DNA of 41,315 nucleotides from Betaproteobacteria bacterium (GCA_947467315.1 CANIID010000010.1:1-41315); one strand, 5' to 3'; shown: positions 1 to 8,637, numbered from the stretch's first letter. Made by a program: numbers and translations. The notes: generated by a model from the sequence alone, not told the origin.

Positions 1-101
1 GATTGCTGCGGTTTGAGATACAACGCGGGACATGGGTTTCCTTGAGTGTGTCTCCCTGATTACAGGGAATGTAAATCCAACGATTGCGGCAGTCCAGCAA
101 G

Positions 102-1070
102 CTAGTCGATGCGCATGCCGGCCTCTTTCACCACTTTGCGCCATTTCACGAGTTCATCCTTGATTAGCGCGCTGAACTGTTCGGGCGTGCCGCCGATACT
201 TTCAAGGCTCTGGCCGGCGAACCCTGCCTTGACTTCGGCGCGGTCGAGCGCGCGATTCATTTCGCTGTTCAGCCGCAGGGTGATTGCTGCCGGCGTCTTG
301 GCGGGCGCGAGGATGCCGAACCACGCCGTGGTCTCATAACCCGGCAGCGCGGCTTCCGCGAGGCTCGGCAGGTTCGGTGTAAAGGGCGACCGCTTGGCGC
401 TGGTGACAGCAAGCGGCCGCAAACGGCCTTGCTTCACATGCGGTAACGCCGTGGGCTGGCTGCCAAACGTGACTTGTGTTTCGCCCGACAACACGGCGAT
501 CAATGCCGCCGCGACGCCTTTGTAGGGCACGTGCGCCACGCGAACGCCGCCCATGCTGTTGAACAATTCACCGGCGAGATGCGCGGCCGCGCCATTGCCG
601 CCGGACGAATAAAAAAGTTCGCCCGGCCGCGCCTTGGCCAGCGCAATCAGCTCTTTCACCGATTTCACGGGCAACGACGGATGCACCACCAGCACATACA
701 CGGTGGAAGCGACCAGCACCACCGGCGCGAAATCGCGCAGCGTGTCGTAAGACAGATTCGGATACAGCGCCGGGTTCACCGTCACGGTCGGCGTGGTCAA
801 CATGAGCGTGTAGCCATCCGGCGGCGCTTTCGCCAGCAGTTCAAGCGCGATGTTGCCGCTGGCGCCGGAGCGGTAGTCGATGACGACCTGCTGGCCGAGT
901 TGCTCACTCAGGCGCGGCGTGAACTGCCGCGCCACCACATCCGCGCCGCCGCCCGGCGGAAACCCGACCACCATGCGCACCGGCTTCGCGGGGTAGTCCT
1001 GCGCAGCTACCACCGGCGCTATGCCGCTCAAGCCGAAGCACAGGATGGATAGTGCATGAGCGTGGCGCAT
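102..1070 (-). CDS. Bug/TctC-family tripartite tricarboxylate transporter substrate-binding protein
   Basis: 322-aa ORF with signal peptide and Bug hallmarks (YPAKPVRMVVGFPPGGGADVVAR, GQQVVIDYRSGASGNIA, PDGYTLMLTTP, HVPYKG). Confidence 0.93.
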   Translation of the reverse strand: MRHAHALSILCFGLSGIAPVVAAQDYPAKPVRMVVGFPPGGGADVVARQFTPRLSEQLGQQVVIDYRSGASGNIALELLAKAPPDGYTLMLTTPTVTVNPALYPNLSYDTLRDFAPVVLVASTVYVLVVHPSLPVKSVKELIALAKARPGELFYSSGGNGAAAHLAGELFNSMGGVRVAHVPYKGVAAALIAVLSGETQVTFGSQPTALPHVKQGRLRPLAVTSAKRSPFTPNLPSLAEAALPGYETTAWFGILAPAKTPAAITLRLNSEMNRALDRAEVKAGFAGQSLESIGGTPEQFSALIKDELVKWRKVVKEAGMRID

Positions 1071-1167
1071 GAGGCGTCTCCGATTGCGAAAGGTACAGTG
1101 CGTTGTAACTATTAAAGTTCGACAGAAAGCATTGCATGTCGCTGCGGCTCAGTCCCTTCCCCTTCAG

Positions 1168-1261
1168 GGCATAGGTATCTACACATCTCGACGAAACTGC
1201 TCCCTCGCCCCGCGTGCGGGGAGAGGGGACAGTATTTTGGAGATGTGTAGATACCTATGCC
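1168..1261. mobile_element. 94-bp MITE-like element with 22-bp perfect terminal inverted repeats (GGCATAGGTATCTACACATCTC / GAGATGTGTAGATACCTATGCC)
   Basis: Arms 1168-1189 and 1240-1261 are exact reverse complements; flanked by TTCAG at 1163-1167 and 1262-1266 (putative target-site duplication); non-coding. Confidence 0.75.
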
Positions 1262-1336
1262 TTCAGGGGGAAGGTTAGGATGGGGGTGGGGTTATCACCG
1301 TGCTGACCCCACCCCCATCCCAGCCTTCCCCCTGAA
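1261..1336. repeat. Long GC-rich imperfect inverted repeat (hairpin)
   Basis: CTTCAGGGGGAAGGTTAGGATGGGGGTGGGGT ... ACCCCACCCCCATCCCAGCCTTCCCCCTGAAG around a ~12-nt loop. Confidence 0.8.
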
Positions 1337-1381
1337 GGGGAAGGAGTTTCTTTGAAGCGCCTTTTCATTGGGGCCTGAATA
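1324..1381 (+). repeat. 58-bp dispersed intergenic repeat, copy A
   Basis: About 53/58 identical by eye to 5221-5278 (CCTTCCCCCTGAAGGGGAAGGAGTTTCTTTGA...CCTGAATA). Confidence 0.85.
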
Positions 1382-1482
1382 GACGCGGCACGTTATTCTA
1401 AAGGATGAGACAGAGTCGCACACCGGGATCGTATCGTCGCAAAGATTCGCTGTAATATCCCGCGTTCATTGGGGAAAACTGC

Positions 1483-2886
1483 GTGATGAAACCTACCGGC
1501 AACATTCGTACCATCGTCGAGCGCATCGGCGACTACACGGCGAATTTACGCGCCGAAGACATCGGCCCACAGGTGCTCGACTACACCAAGCGCATCCTGC
1601 TCGACTCGCTGGCGTGCGCCTATGGCGGCCTTGAAAGCGAGCCCGCGCGCATCGTGCGGCGCGGCATCGGCGAGATCGACAACGGCGCGCAGGCGACCCT
1701 GATCGGCAAAGGCATCAAAGCCAACGCGCAGTTCGCGGCGCTGGCCAACGGCGTCGCCATTCGCTATCAGGATTACAACGATGTTTATTTCGGCCCGGCA
1801 TGGACCGCGCATCCCAGCGACACCATCGCCACGGTGCTGGCAGCCGCCGAGTGGGCGGGGCGTTCGGGGATCGACTTTTTACTCGGCATGATTGCCGCGT
1901 ATGAAGTGCAGATGCGCTTCTCCGATTTGCCGGTGGCCAAAAACCTGTGGCATCGCGGCTGGCATCACACGGCGGCGTGTTCGTACGCGGGTGCAGCGGG
2001 CGCGGCGCGCATGCTGGGCCTGAACGCGCAGCAGACCGGCCATGCGATTGCGCTCGCCGGTGCGCGCTCAAACACATTCGCGGAAATTCGCCACGGCGAC
2101 ATTCCGATGGACAAGGCGCTGTCCGCGCCCATCGTCGCCAGTCAGGCGATTCTGTACGCGCTGCTGGCGCGGCAGGGGTTCACCGGATGCACCACGTTGC
2201 TCGAAGGCCCGTATGGTTTTGCGCACGCGGTGGCGGGCGGCGTGGATGTGGAGCCGCTGGTGCCGTGCACGGGCGATTTTCGTATCCTCAAAATCGGCCT
2301 CAAACCCTATCCGGTCGAAGGCATGACGCCGGCGATGGTGCAGGCCGCCATTGAGTTGCGCGAGGCGCATCATATCCAGCCGCAGGAAGTGCAGGCAATC
2401 CGCATTTTTGCGCACGAAGAAGCCGTGACCAAGCCGAGCTGGGATGACCACAAATTCAAGCCCGTGAACAAGGAAACCGCCGACCACAGCTTTTACTACT
2501 GCACGGCGGTGGGGCTGGTGGCGGGCGACTGCACCTCCGAACAATTCAACGACCGTTGGCTGCAAGACGCGGACGTGGCGCGCCTGATGGTGCTCTGCAC
2601 GCTCGAAGCCAAGCCGGAATTGACCGCGCTGTTCAAACAGGGTGGACGGCCGGCGGCAGTCGAAGTCAAAACAGCGCGCGGCGTTTTTTACCGAGAGGTG
2701 CTGTATCCCAAGGGCGACCCCAACAATCCAATGACGTGGGACGATGTGACGCGCAAGTTTCGGAAACAATCCGAGGCCATCATCACCCCGGCCGTCGCGG
2801 ACGAAATCGTCACACGTGTGAGCGCGATGGAACGCGAAACCGATATGCGTGATTTTGCGCGGTTGCTGGGTGCTGCCGCGCGCTGA
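1483..2886 (+). CDS. MmgE/PrpD family protein
   Basis: 467-aa ORF with MmgE/PrpD features (DYTKRILLDSLACAYGG, ALANGVAIRYQDYNDVY, KPYPVEGMTPAMVQAAIEL). Confidence 0.9.
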   Translation: MMKPTGNIRTIVERIGDYTANLRAEDIGPQVLDYTKRILLDSLACAYGGLESEPARIVRRGIGEIDNGAQATLIGKGIKANAQFAALANGVAIRYQDYNDVYFGPAWTAHPSDTIATVLAAAEWAGRSGIDFLLGMIAAYEVQMRFSDLPVAKNLWHRGWHHTAACSYAGAAGAARMLGLNAQQTGHAIALAGARSNTFAEIRHGDIPMDKALSAPIVASQAILYALLARQGFTGCTTLLEGPYGFAHAVAGGVDVEPLVPCTGDFRILKIGLKPYPVEGMTPAMVQAAIELREAHHIQPQEVQAIRIFAHEEAVTKPSWDDHKFKPVNKETADHSFYYCTAVGLVAGDCTSEQFNDRWLQDADVARLMVLCTLEAKPELTALFKQGGRPAAVEVKTARGVFYREVLYPKGDPNNPMTWDDVTRKFRKQSEAIITPAVADEIVTRVSAMERETDMRDFARLLGAAAR

Positions 2887-2914
2887 TGTTCCCATCATTT
2901 GGAGAGCAATCACC

Positions 2915-3682
2915 ATGAAAAAACAAGTATGGAAGATTAGCGCGAAGGTGTTGGCCCTGATTTTGGCGTCGCTTCCCGCGCAGGCCGAGGAAGTCGCGGT
3001 CGTGGTCTCCAATAACTTTAGGGCGGTTATGGAAGGTCTTGCACCGCAGTTTGAAAAGACGTCCGGACACAAGCTGGTGATTACCTATGGCTCTACCAAT
3101 CCGTTGAAGGCCCGGATTGAGAAGGGAGAGGCTTTTGATTTTGCGATACTGAGCAGTGTCACGATTGACGACCTTATCAAGCGGGATAGGTTGGTTGCCA
3201 CGACACGTGCCGCTATTGCGAGAACGGGCATGGGCGTGGCGATTCGCAATGGCGCGCCGAGACCCAACATCAATACAACAGAGGATTTCAAGCGGGCGCT
3301 CATAGACGCGAAATCTATCGCTTTTCTCGAGCAGGGATTGACCGGAGTCTATCTGAAGGGGCTATTCCAGCGACTCGGTATTGCTGAAGTTCTGAAATCA
3401 AAGATCAAGTACATACGCCCAAGCGAAGCCGTTGCCGAAGGGGAGGCCGAAATCGGGATTACGCAGATCAGCGAAATCCTGCCCGTGGCGGGTGTGGAAT
3501 TGGCAGGTCCGCTGCCATCTGAAATACAGAGCTACGCTACTATTGCTGCTGCCATTGGCAGCAATGCCAAGCAAGCCGACGCGGCCAAGGTGCTGCTCAT
3601 TTACCTGGGATCGCCCAATGCAGCAAGCGTAATTAAGGCGAATGGGATGGAGCCGACAACGACTAAGCCAAGCGGGCAGTGA
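2915..3682 (+). CDS. ModA-like periplasmic substrate-binding protein (molybdate-type ABC fold), orphan
   Basis: Start MKKQVWKISAK after GGAGAG RBS; signal peptide; VVVSNNFRAVMEGLAPQFEKTSGHKLVITYGSTNPLKARIEKGEAFDFAILSS resembles ModA. Confidence 0.8.
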   Translation: MKKQVWKISAKVLALILASLPAQAEEVAVVVSNNFRAVMEGLAPQFEKTSGHKLVITYGSTNPLKARIEKGEAFDFAILSSVTIDDLIKRDRLVATTRAAIARTGMGVAIRNGAPRPNINTTEDFKRALIDAKSIAFLEQGLTGVYLKGLFQRLGIAEVLKSKIKYIRPSEAVAEGEAEIGITQISEILPVAGVELAGPLPSEIQSYATIAAAIGSNAKQADAAKVLLIYLGSPNAASVIKANGMEPTTTKPSGQ

Positions 3683-3801
3683 ACGGCAACTTCGGAGAAA
3701 CGCGACTGACTCGATTTCGACGCGCCCTCCTCAAAACCAAGCGCTGGATCAAAGCCGGCACTGAATGTCAGCTCAAGTCCCAATTGTTGAGACCCATTAA
3801 A

Positions 3802-3928
3802 CTTCGTGACATTTGTGGTTGTCACACTTCTTTCCCTCACCCCCGGCCCCTCTCCCGGAGGGCGAGGGGAGAAAAGCCCTTCTCCCTCCGGGAGAAGGGT
3901 TGGGATGAGGGAAAAAGATGTCACGAAG
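3802..3928. repeat. Nested inverted-repeat element between convergent genes
   Basis: Outer arms CTTCGTGACAT (3802-3812) / ATGTCACGAAG (3918-3928); inner TTTCCCTCACCCC...GGGATGAGGGAAA and CTCTCCCGGAGGG / CCCTCCGGGAGAAG-type arms. Confidence 0.75.
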
Positions 3929-3952
3929 ATACGTAATTCTCAATAGTAGAGG

Positions 3953-5125
3953 TTACTTTCCCGGAGCGTGACGCGCGAAAATGTGCGGGCCGATTTCGGC
4001 AACCCGCCGCGCGCCGATGTAGCCGAAGCTGCGCTCCATTTCGTCCGACAGTATCTTGATCGCGCGCGCGGCACCTGCTTGCCCGCCGCAGGCCGTGCCG
4101 TAAAGGGTTGCCCGGCCGACCAGCACCATCTTCGCGCCGAGGCCCAATGCCTTGACGATGTCGCTGCCGCGACGGATGCCGCTGTCGAGAATCACCGTGC
4201 AGCGGTCGCCGACGGCTTCAACGATCTCCGGCAATACGTCGATGGTGGCTATCGCGCTATCAAACGCGCGTCCGCCGTGATTCGACACGACGATGCCGTC
4301 GGCGCCCGCATCGACGGCGGCTCTTGCCTGATCCGCGCTCAGGATGCTTTTGACGATCAGCTTGCGCGGCCAGAAGTCGCGGAATTTGCGGATGTGTTCC
4401 CAGGTCATCGCCTGAAATGCTTTCGGACGCACGCGCGTTATGCCGTCGAGCACGGTATGGCGGTAGCGGTCGGGAAAGTTGGCGTTGGTGGGCAGGCCGT
4501 CGTTCATGACGTATTTGCCCATCACGCGCCATAGCCAGCCGGGATGCATCATCATGTCCACCGCCGCTGTCACATTGGGCTTGAACGGAAACGAAAATCC
4601 GTTGCGCTCGTTGTGCTCGCGCCCGCGACCCGGCGCGGCGTCGATGGTCACCACCAGTGCTTCCCAACCCAGATCGCGCGCACGTGTGACCATTTCGTAG
4701 GAACCCGCTTCATCCGCCCACGGATAAAGCTGGAACCACTTGCGCGCATCGGGCACGGCCCTGCTGACTTCCTCCATGGCGGTCAGCGCGCCTGTGGCCA
4801 GCGTAAAAGGAATGCCCGCCGCAGCAGCGGCCCTCGCCAGTTCGATTTCGCCTTGATACCACATCAGTCCCGCGCTGCCGGTGGGGGCGATGCCGAACGG
4901 CAGGTTGATGCGCTGGCCGAAAATTTCGGTGCCGAGATCGCGCGTTGACCAGTCGTTGAGAAAACGCGTGTGCAGCTTGATGCGCTGAAATGCCGCGCGG
5001 TTTTCTTCGAGGGAAATGCCGTCCTCGGTACCCTTATCGACGTATTCGAAGATGCCTTTGGGCAGACGGCGCTGTGCCATCTCGCGCAGATCAAAGATGT
5101 TGTAGCACTGATCAAGGGTGGTCAT
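3953..5125 (-). CDS. FMN-dependent alpha-hydroxy-acid oxidizing protein (lactate/mandelate dehydrogenase-like)
   Basis: 390 aa; APTGSAGLMWYQGEIELARAA, SNHGGRAFD, DSGIRRGSDIVKALGLGAKMVLVGR. Confidence 0.92.
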   Translation of the reverse strand: MTTLDQCYNIFDLREMAQRRLPKGIFEYVDKGTEDGISLEENRAAFQRIKLHTRFLNDWSTRDLGTEIFGQRINLPFGIAPTGSAGLMWYQGEIELARAAAAAGIPFTLATGALTAMEEVSRAVPDARKWFQLYPWADEAGSYEMVTRARDLGWEALVVTIDAAPGRGREHNERNGFSFPFKPNVTAAVDMMMHPGWLWRVMGKYVMNDGLPTNANFPDRYRHTVLDGITRVRPKAFQAMTWEHIRKFRDFWPRKLIVKSILSADQARAAVDAGADGIVVSNHGGRAFDSAIATIDVLPEIVEAVGDRCTVILDSGIRRGSDIVKALGLGAKMVLVGRATLYGTACGGQAGAARAIKILSDEMERSFGYIGARRVAEIGPHIFARHAPGK

Positions 5126-5220
5126 GGGATTGTTCTTTCGGCAAGATGCTTGTGTTTGTTGAATCCTAGCTGTTCAGGTTCGCGAGAGAAAGCATTTGCG
5201 GAAATACTTACGCGCTGGTT

Positions 5221-5278
5221 CCTTCCCCCTGAAGGGGAAGGAGTTTCTTTGAGCCGCCTTTTCCTTGGAACCTGAATA
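5221..5278 (+). repeat. 58-bp dispersed intergenic repeat, copy B
   Basis: Near-identical to 1324-1381. Confidence 0.85.
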
Positions 5279-5308
5279 ATTACACTTGATAGCAATTTTA
5301 TTAAAAGC

Positions 5309-6208
5309 CTACTTGCGCAATTTATACCAGGGATGCGGATTGCCCGGCACCTTCACGCGCAGCGTGTACACGGACGTATGCGCGCAGCAGAACAGCGTGC
5401 GCATGTCTGGCCCGCCGAAGGCGAAATTCACCGATTGTTCGGGGAATTTGATAACGCCCACGCGCGAACCGTCGGGGTTCCACACGGCGATGCCACCCGG
5501 TGCGGTGCAGTACACGCGGCCGAGGCTATCGACTTTCAATCCATCAGGGATACCCGGCTCGCCGCCGTTGGCGTCGGCGAAAATGCCGCGGCCCGTCATG
5601 TTGCCTGCGGCGTCGAGATCAATGCGATGCACGTATTTCGACGAGCGTGTGTTGGCCACATACAGCGTGCGCTCGTCGGGTGAGAGCGCGAGGCCGTTCG
5701 GATACTCGCAGTTCGCGATCAGACTGACGGTGCCGTCGGTCGCCACGCGATACACACCCGCGCCGTCCCACAGATTGTTGTCGCCCTCGCGGCCCGGTAT
5801 CTCGCGCTCATGATACGGGCGGCGTTTGTCGGGGTCGGTGAAATAAATGCTGCCGTTGGAGTGGCACACGACATCGTTGGGGCGGCTGAAGCGCCCGCCC
5901 TTGTATTTATCGGCCAGCACTTCGACCTTGCCGTCCGCGCCCGTGCGCGTGACTTTGCGCCCATCGCCTTCGCACACGATCAACCGGCCCTGCAAATCAA
6001 ACGTAGTCCCATTGCCGCCCTCGGTGTTGCGTACCAGTTCCGCCTTTTGGCCGATTTTGACTTTGTGCAGACGGTTCGGGCGCAGATCAACGAAATACCA
6101 GAAATCATCGGGATGCCACAGTGGGCCTTCGGTAAAGGTGAAGCCGGAGGCGACGGTTACGGCTTCGGTGGTTTCGAGCACTTCAGGCAGATAGTTCGCG
6201 GCGGACAT
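5309..6208 (-). CDS. SMP-30/gluconolactonase/LRE family protein
   Basis: 299 aa; FTEGPLWHPDDFWYFVD, RFSRPNDVVCHSNGSIYFTDP, YPNGLALSPDERTLYVANT. Confidence 0.93.
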   Translation of the reverse strand: MSAANYLPEVLETTEAVTVASGFTFTEGPLWHPDDFWYFVDLRPNRLHKVKIGQKAELVRNTEGGNGTTFDLQGRLIVCEGDGRKVTRTGADGKVEVLADKYKGGRFSRPNDVVCHSNGSIYFTDPDKRRPYHEREIPGREGDNNLWDGAGVYRVATDGTVSLIANCEYPNGLALSPDERTLYVANTRSSKYVHRIDLDAAGNMTGRGIFADANGGEPGIPDGLKVDSLGRVYCTAPGGIAVWNPDGSRVGVIKFPEQSVNFAFGGPDMRTLFCCAHTSVYTLRVKVPGNPHPWYKLRK

Positions 6209-6292
6209 GCGTTGCTCCTTGATCGAATGAGTGAAATAGAGAATTTGGAATCGGGAATAGCAGCAGTGTAAAGCTTCACTGAAAAAGTTGCG

Positions 6293-6454
6293 TTACGGCA
6301 CCACCGGCAGCGCAGTGCTGATTTTGCCCTTGAGATATTGTTCTTTCAGCGATTGCACACCGGTAAGAAACTCTTCCATGGTCGAAGGGTTGTCGTTGTA
6401 CTGGCTCGACAGTTTTTGATGCGCGGCGATGTAGGCTTGATCGGTCATGGGCAT
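6293..6454 (-). CDS. Small hypothetical protein (53 aa, or 51 aa from an internal Met)
   Basis: Below the ORF-track length cutoff; my translation: MPMTDQAYIAAHQKLSSQYNDNPSTMEEFLTGVQSLKEQYLKGKISTALPVVP, lying between two same-strand genes. Confidence 0.4.
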   Translation of the reverse strand: MPMTDQAYIAAHQKLSSQYNDNPSTMEEFLTGVQSLKEQYLKGKISTALPVVP

Positions 6455-6456
6455 CT

Positions 6457-6489
6457 ATTATAAATAATCGTTTAAAAACAAATGGTTAC
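6457..6489 (-). repeat. AT-rich 33-bp dispersed motif, copy 1 (diverged)
   Basis: Minus strand GTAACCATTTGTTTTTAAACGATTATTTATAAT. Confidence 0.45.
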
Positions 6490-6502
6490 GTATTTGTTGG
6501 TG

Positions 6503-7699
6503 CTACACCACATTGCGCTTTTTCAAATCCGCGATCTGCCCATCCTGATAACCGAGCTCGTGCAGAATTTCATCGGTGTGCTCACCGCAATCGGGCGTCA
6601 CGCTGCGTATTTCGTTGGGTGTGCGTGACAAGCGCACCGGCTGATTGACGAGGCCAATGTCGCCGAGTTGCGGATGATGGATCGGTGCAGACATCTGATT
6701 GTGTTGCACTTGCGGGTCGGCGAACACTTCATTCATTTTGTAAATCGGTCCGCCCGCCACGCCGCCGGCTTCGAATTTCGCCGACCAGTGCGCGCTGGTT
6801 TGTTTAATCATCGCTTCCTGCAAATCTTTGTTCAGCGCGGCACGGTTGGACGAGCGCGCCTTGCTGTCGATGTATTCGGGCTTGCTGATCAGATGATCGA
6901 GGCCGAGCGCCTTGCACAGCCGCCCGTACATCTCGTTGCCGCCGGCGGCGATGTTCATGTAGCCGTCGGCGGTTTGGAATACGCCGGTGGGTATCGACGT
7001 CGGATGGTCATTGCCTGCCTGCTCCGGTACTTCATGATCGATGGTCCAGCGCGCCGCCTGAAAATCCAGCAGCGCGATCATCGCGTTGAGCAGCGACACT
7101 TCCACCCACTGCCCTTCGCCGGAGACTTCGCGTTCGAGCAGCGCCGTCAAAATGCCCATCGCACAATACAGGCCCGCAGCGGAATCCGACACCGCGCAAC
7201 CCGCGCGCATCGGTCCGTGACCCGGCTCGCCGGTGATCGCCATCAAGCCGCCCATGCCCTGCGTCACCTGATCGAAACCCGGCCGCTTGGCGTAAGGGCC
7301 GTCCTGACCAAAACCGGAAATGCTCGCGAGCACGATTTTTTTGTTGATCTTTTTCAGCGACTCGTAATCGATGCCGAGACGGAACTTCACATCCGGGCGA
7401 TAGTTTTCCGCCACCACATCCGAGCGATCGACCAGTTGATTGAAAATTTTCAAGCCATCGGCGTCTTTCAGGTTCAGCGTGAAGCCGCGCTTGTTGCGAT
7501 GCAGATTCTGAAAATCCGCGCCGGTACGCGAACCGCCCCACGCTTCGGGCAGATTCAGCCCTGGCGGCGTTTCGATTTTGATCACATCCGCGCCCCAGTC
7601 GGCCAACTGGCGCACGGCAGTGGGGCCGGAGCGCACACGGGTCAGGTCAATAACGCGAAAACGGGCGAGCGGGCCGCGACGCGGCGTTGTGGTGTTCAT
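6503..7699 (-). CDS. CaiB/BaiF (class III) CoA-transferase
   Basis: 398 aa; FRVIDLTRVRSGPTAVRQLADWGADVIKIE, NRNKRGFTLNLK-type region, VAENYRPDVKFRLGIDYE. Confidence 0.94.
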   Translation of the reverse strand: MNTTTPRRGPLARFRVIDLTRVRSGPTAVRQLADWGADVIKIETPPGLNLPEAWGGSRTGADFQNLHRNKRGFTLNLKDADGLKIFNQLVDRSDVVAENYRPDVKFRLGIDYESLKKINKKIVLASISGFGQDGPYAKRPGFDQVTQGMGGLMAITGEPGHGPMRAGCAVSDSAAGLYCAMGILTALLEREVSGEGQWVEVSLLNAMIALLDFQAARWTIDHEVPEQAGNDHPTSIPTGVFQTADGYMNIAAGGNEMYGRLCKALGLDHLISKPEYIDSKARSSNRAALNKDLQEAMIKQTSAHWSAKFEAGGVAGGPIYKMNEVFADPQVQHNQMSAPIHHPQLGDIGLVNQPVRLSRTPNEIRSVTPDCGEHTDEILHELGYQDGQIADLKKRNVV

Positions 7700-7809
7700 T
7701 GTCTGTAGTCCTTGAAATGGGAAAGTGCTGAAACCAGAGTGTATCCGCGTGCGCGATGCGCATCCTGCATCGGGCAGGCGTCAGTCACGCCCTGAAGCGG
7801 TATTGCAAG

Positions 7810-7834
7810 AATTCTTTAATAAACAAATACTTAT
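7810..7834 (-). repeat. AT-rich dispersed motif, copy 2
   Basis: Minus strand ATAAGTATTTGTTTATTAAAGAATT; supplies the TAA stop codon of the 7831-8517 CDS. Confidence 0.55.
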
Positions 7835-8517
7835 GATTTTTTCGCGCGCTGCGTAACCTGCAGCATGTTCGCCTGCTCGGCGAACCATTCTGCGGCGTAA
7901 CCGGTGTTACGCAGTTCGTCGTAGTACGGCCCGCCGAGGGTATGGTGAACGTTGCCCGGATTTGCGAGTGGCGCATCGTAGCCGACCAGATGATTCCAGC
8001 GATGCGGCAGCTCGCCGATCAAGTCGTCGTTGTCCAGCCATTTGAATTGATGCAGTTGCAGACCGCTGGCCGTGTTCACGTAGTCGGGTGTGAGCGTGCG
8101 GCACTTCGCGCAATTCATCAACATCACGCTCGACCAGTTCTTTTTTTCGTATTTCGACTGCGGCTCGTTGAGAAATTTGGTGGTCTCTTTCGGCACGTGT
8201 TGGTGTTTGACCACCTGCAAGGCATACCGCTCATCGCGCAGCGCCCACAGCTTGGCGATATCGTCCAGCATCAGCATGTCGCAGTCCATGAACAACGCCC
8301 AGCCTTCAAAGTCGCACAGGTAAGGCGTGAGAAAGCGCGTGAAGGAAAAATCCGTCGATTGCAGCGGATCGCGAGGCCGCGTGAAAACGCCTTCGAGCGA
8401 CGACAGCATCAACGGCACGAATGCGACGGGCGCCGAGGCGCGGCGCGCGATGCTGTGCTGCAAAACATACAATGCAGTCGATTCGCGACCATCGTAACCT
8501 ATGAAAACTCGAATCAT
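7831..8517 (-). CDS. Glycosyltransferase-like protein (DXD-containing, GT8-like)
   Basis: Likely start MIRVFIGYDGRESTALYVLQHSI; DXD-type motif WALFMDCDMLMLDDI. Confidence 0.65.
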   Translation of the reverse strand: MIRVFIGYDGRESTALYVLQHSIARRASAPVAFVPLMLSSLEGVFTRPRDPLQSTDFSFTRFLTPYLCDFEGWALFMDCDMLMLDDIAKLWALRDERYALQVVKHQHVPKETTKFLNEPQSKYEKKNWSSVMLMNCAKCRTLTPDYVNTASGLQLHQFKWLDNDDLIGELPHRWNHLVGYDAPLANPGNVHHTLGGPYYDELRNTGYAAEWFAEQANMLQVTQRAKKS

Positions 8518-8637
8518 TTTGCGGCAGCCAAGCAAGAAGGTTGGGGGAGAGAATTCTATCAGCTTCGACACGCGCAGCACTCACCACCGGCAGCAGTACC
8601 GCTGACAGCGCTGTTAAGCTGCGTGTGCCACGGGCGC

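Noticed and set aside
1140-1400. CRISPR-like repeat cluster
   Set aside because: Repeats are inverted and nested, without regularly spaced direct repeats or spacers; no cas genes.
2068-3072. 334-aa minus-strand ORF
   Set aside because: Antisense to the MmgE/PrpD and ModA-like genes; R/H-rich composition with no family motif, typical of GC-rich shadow ORFs.
6668-7708. 346-aa plus-strand ORF
   Set aside because: Antisense to the CaiB/BaiF CoA-transferase; shadow ORF.
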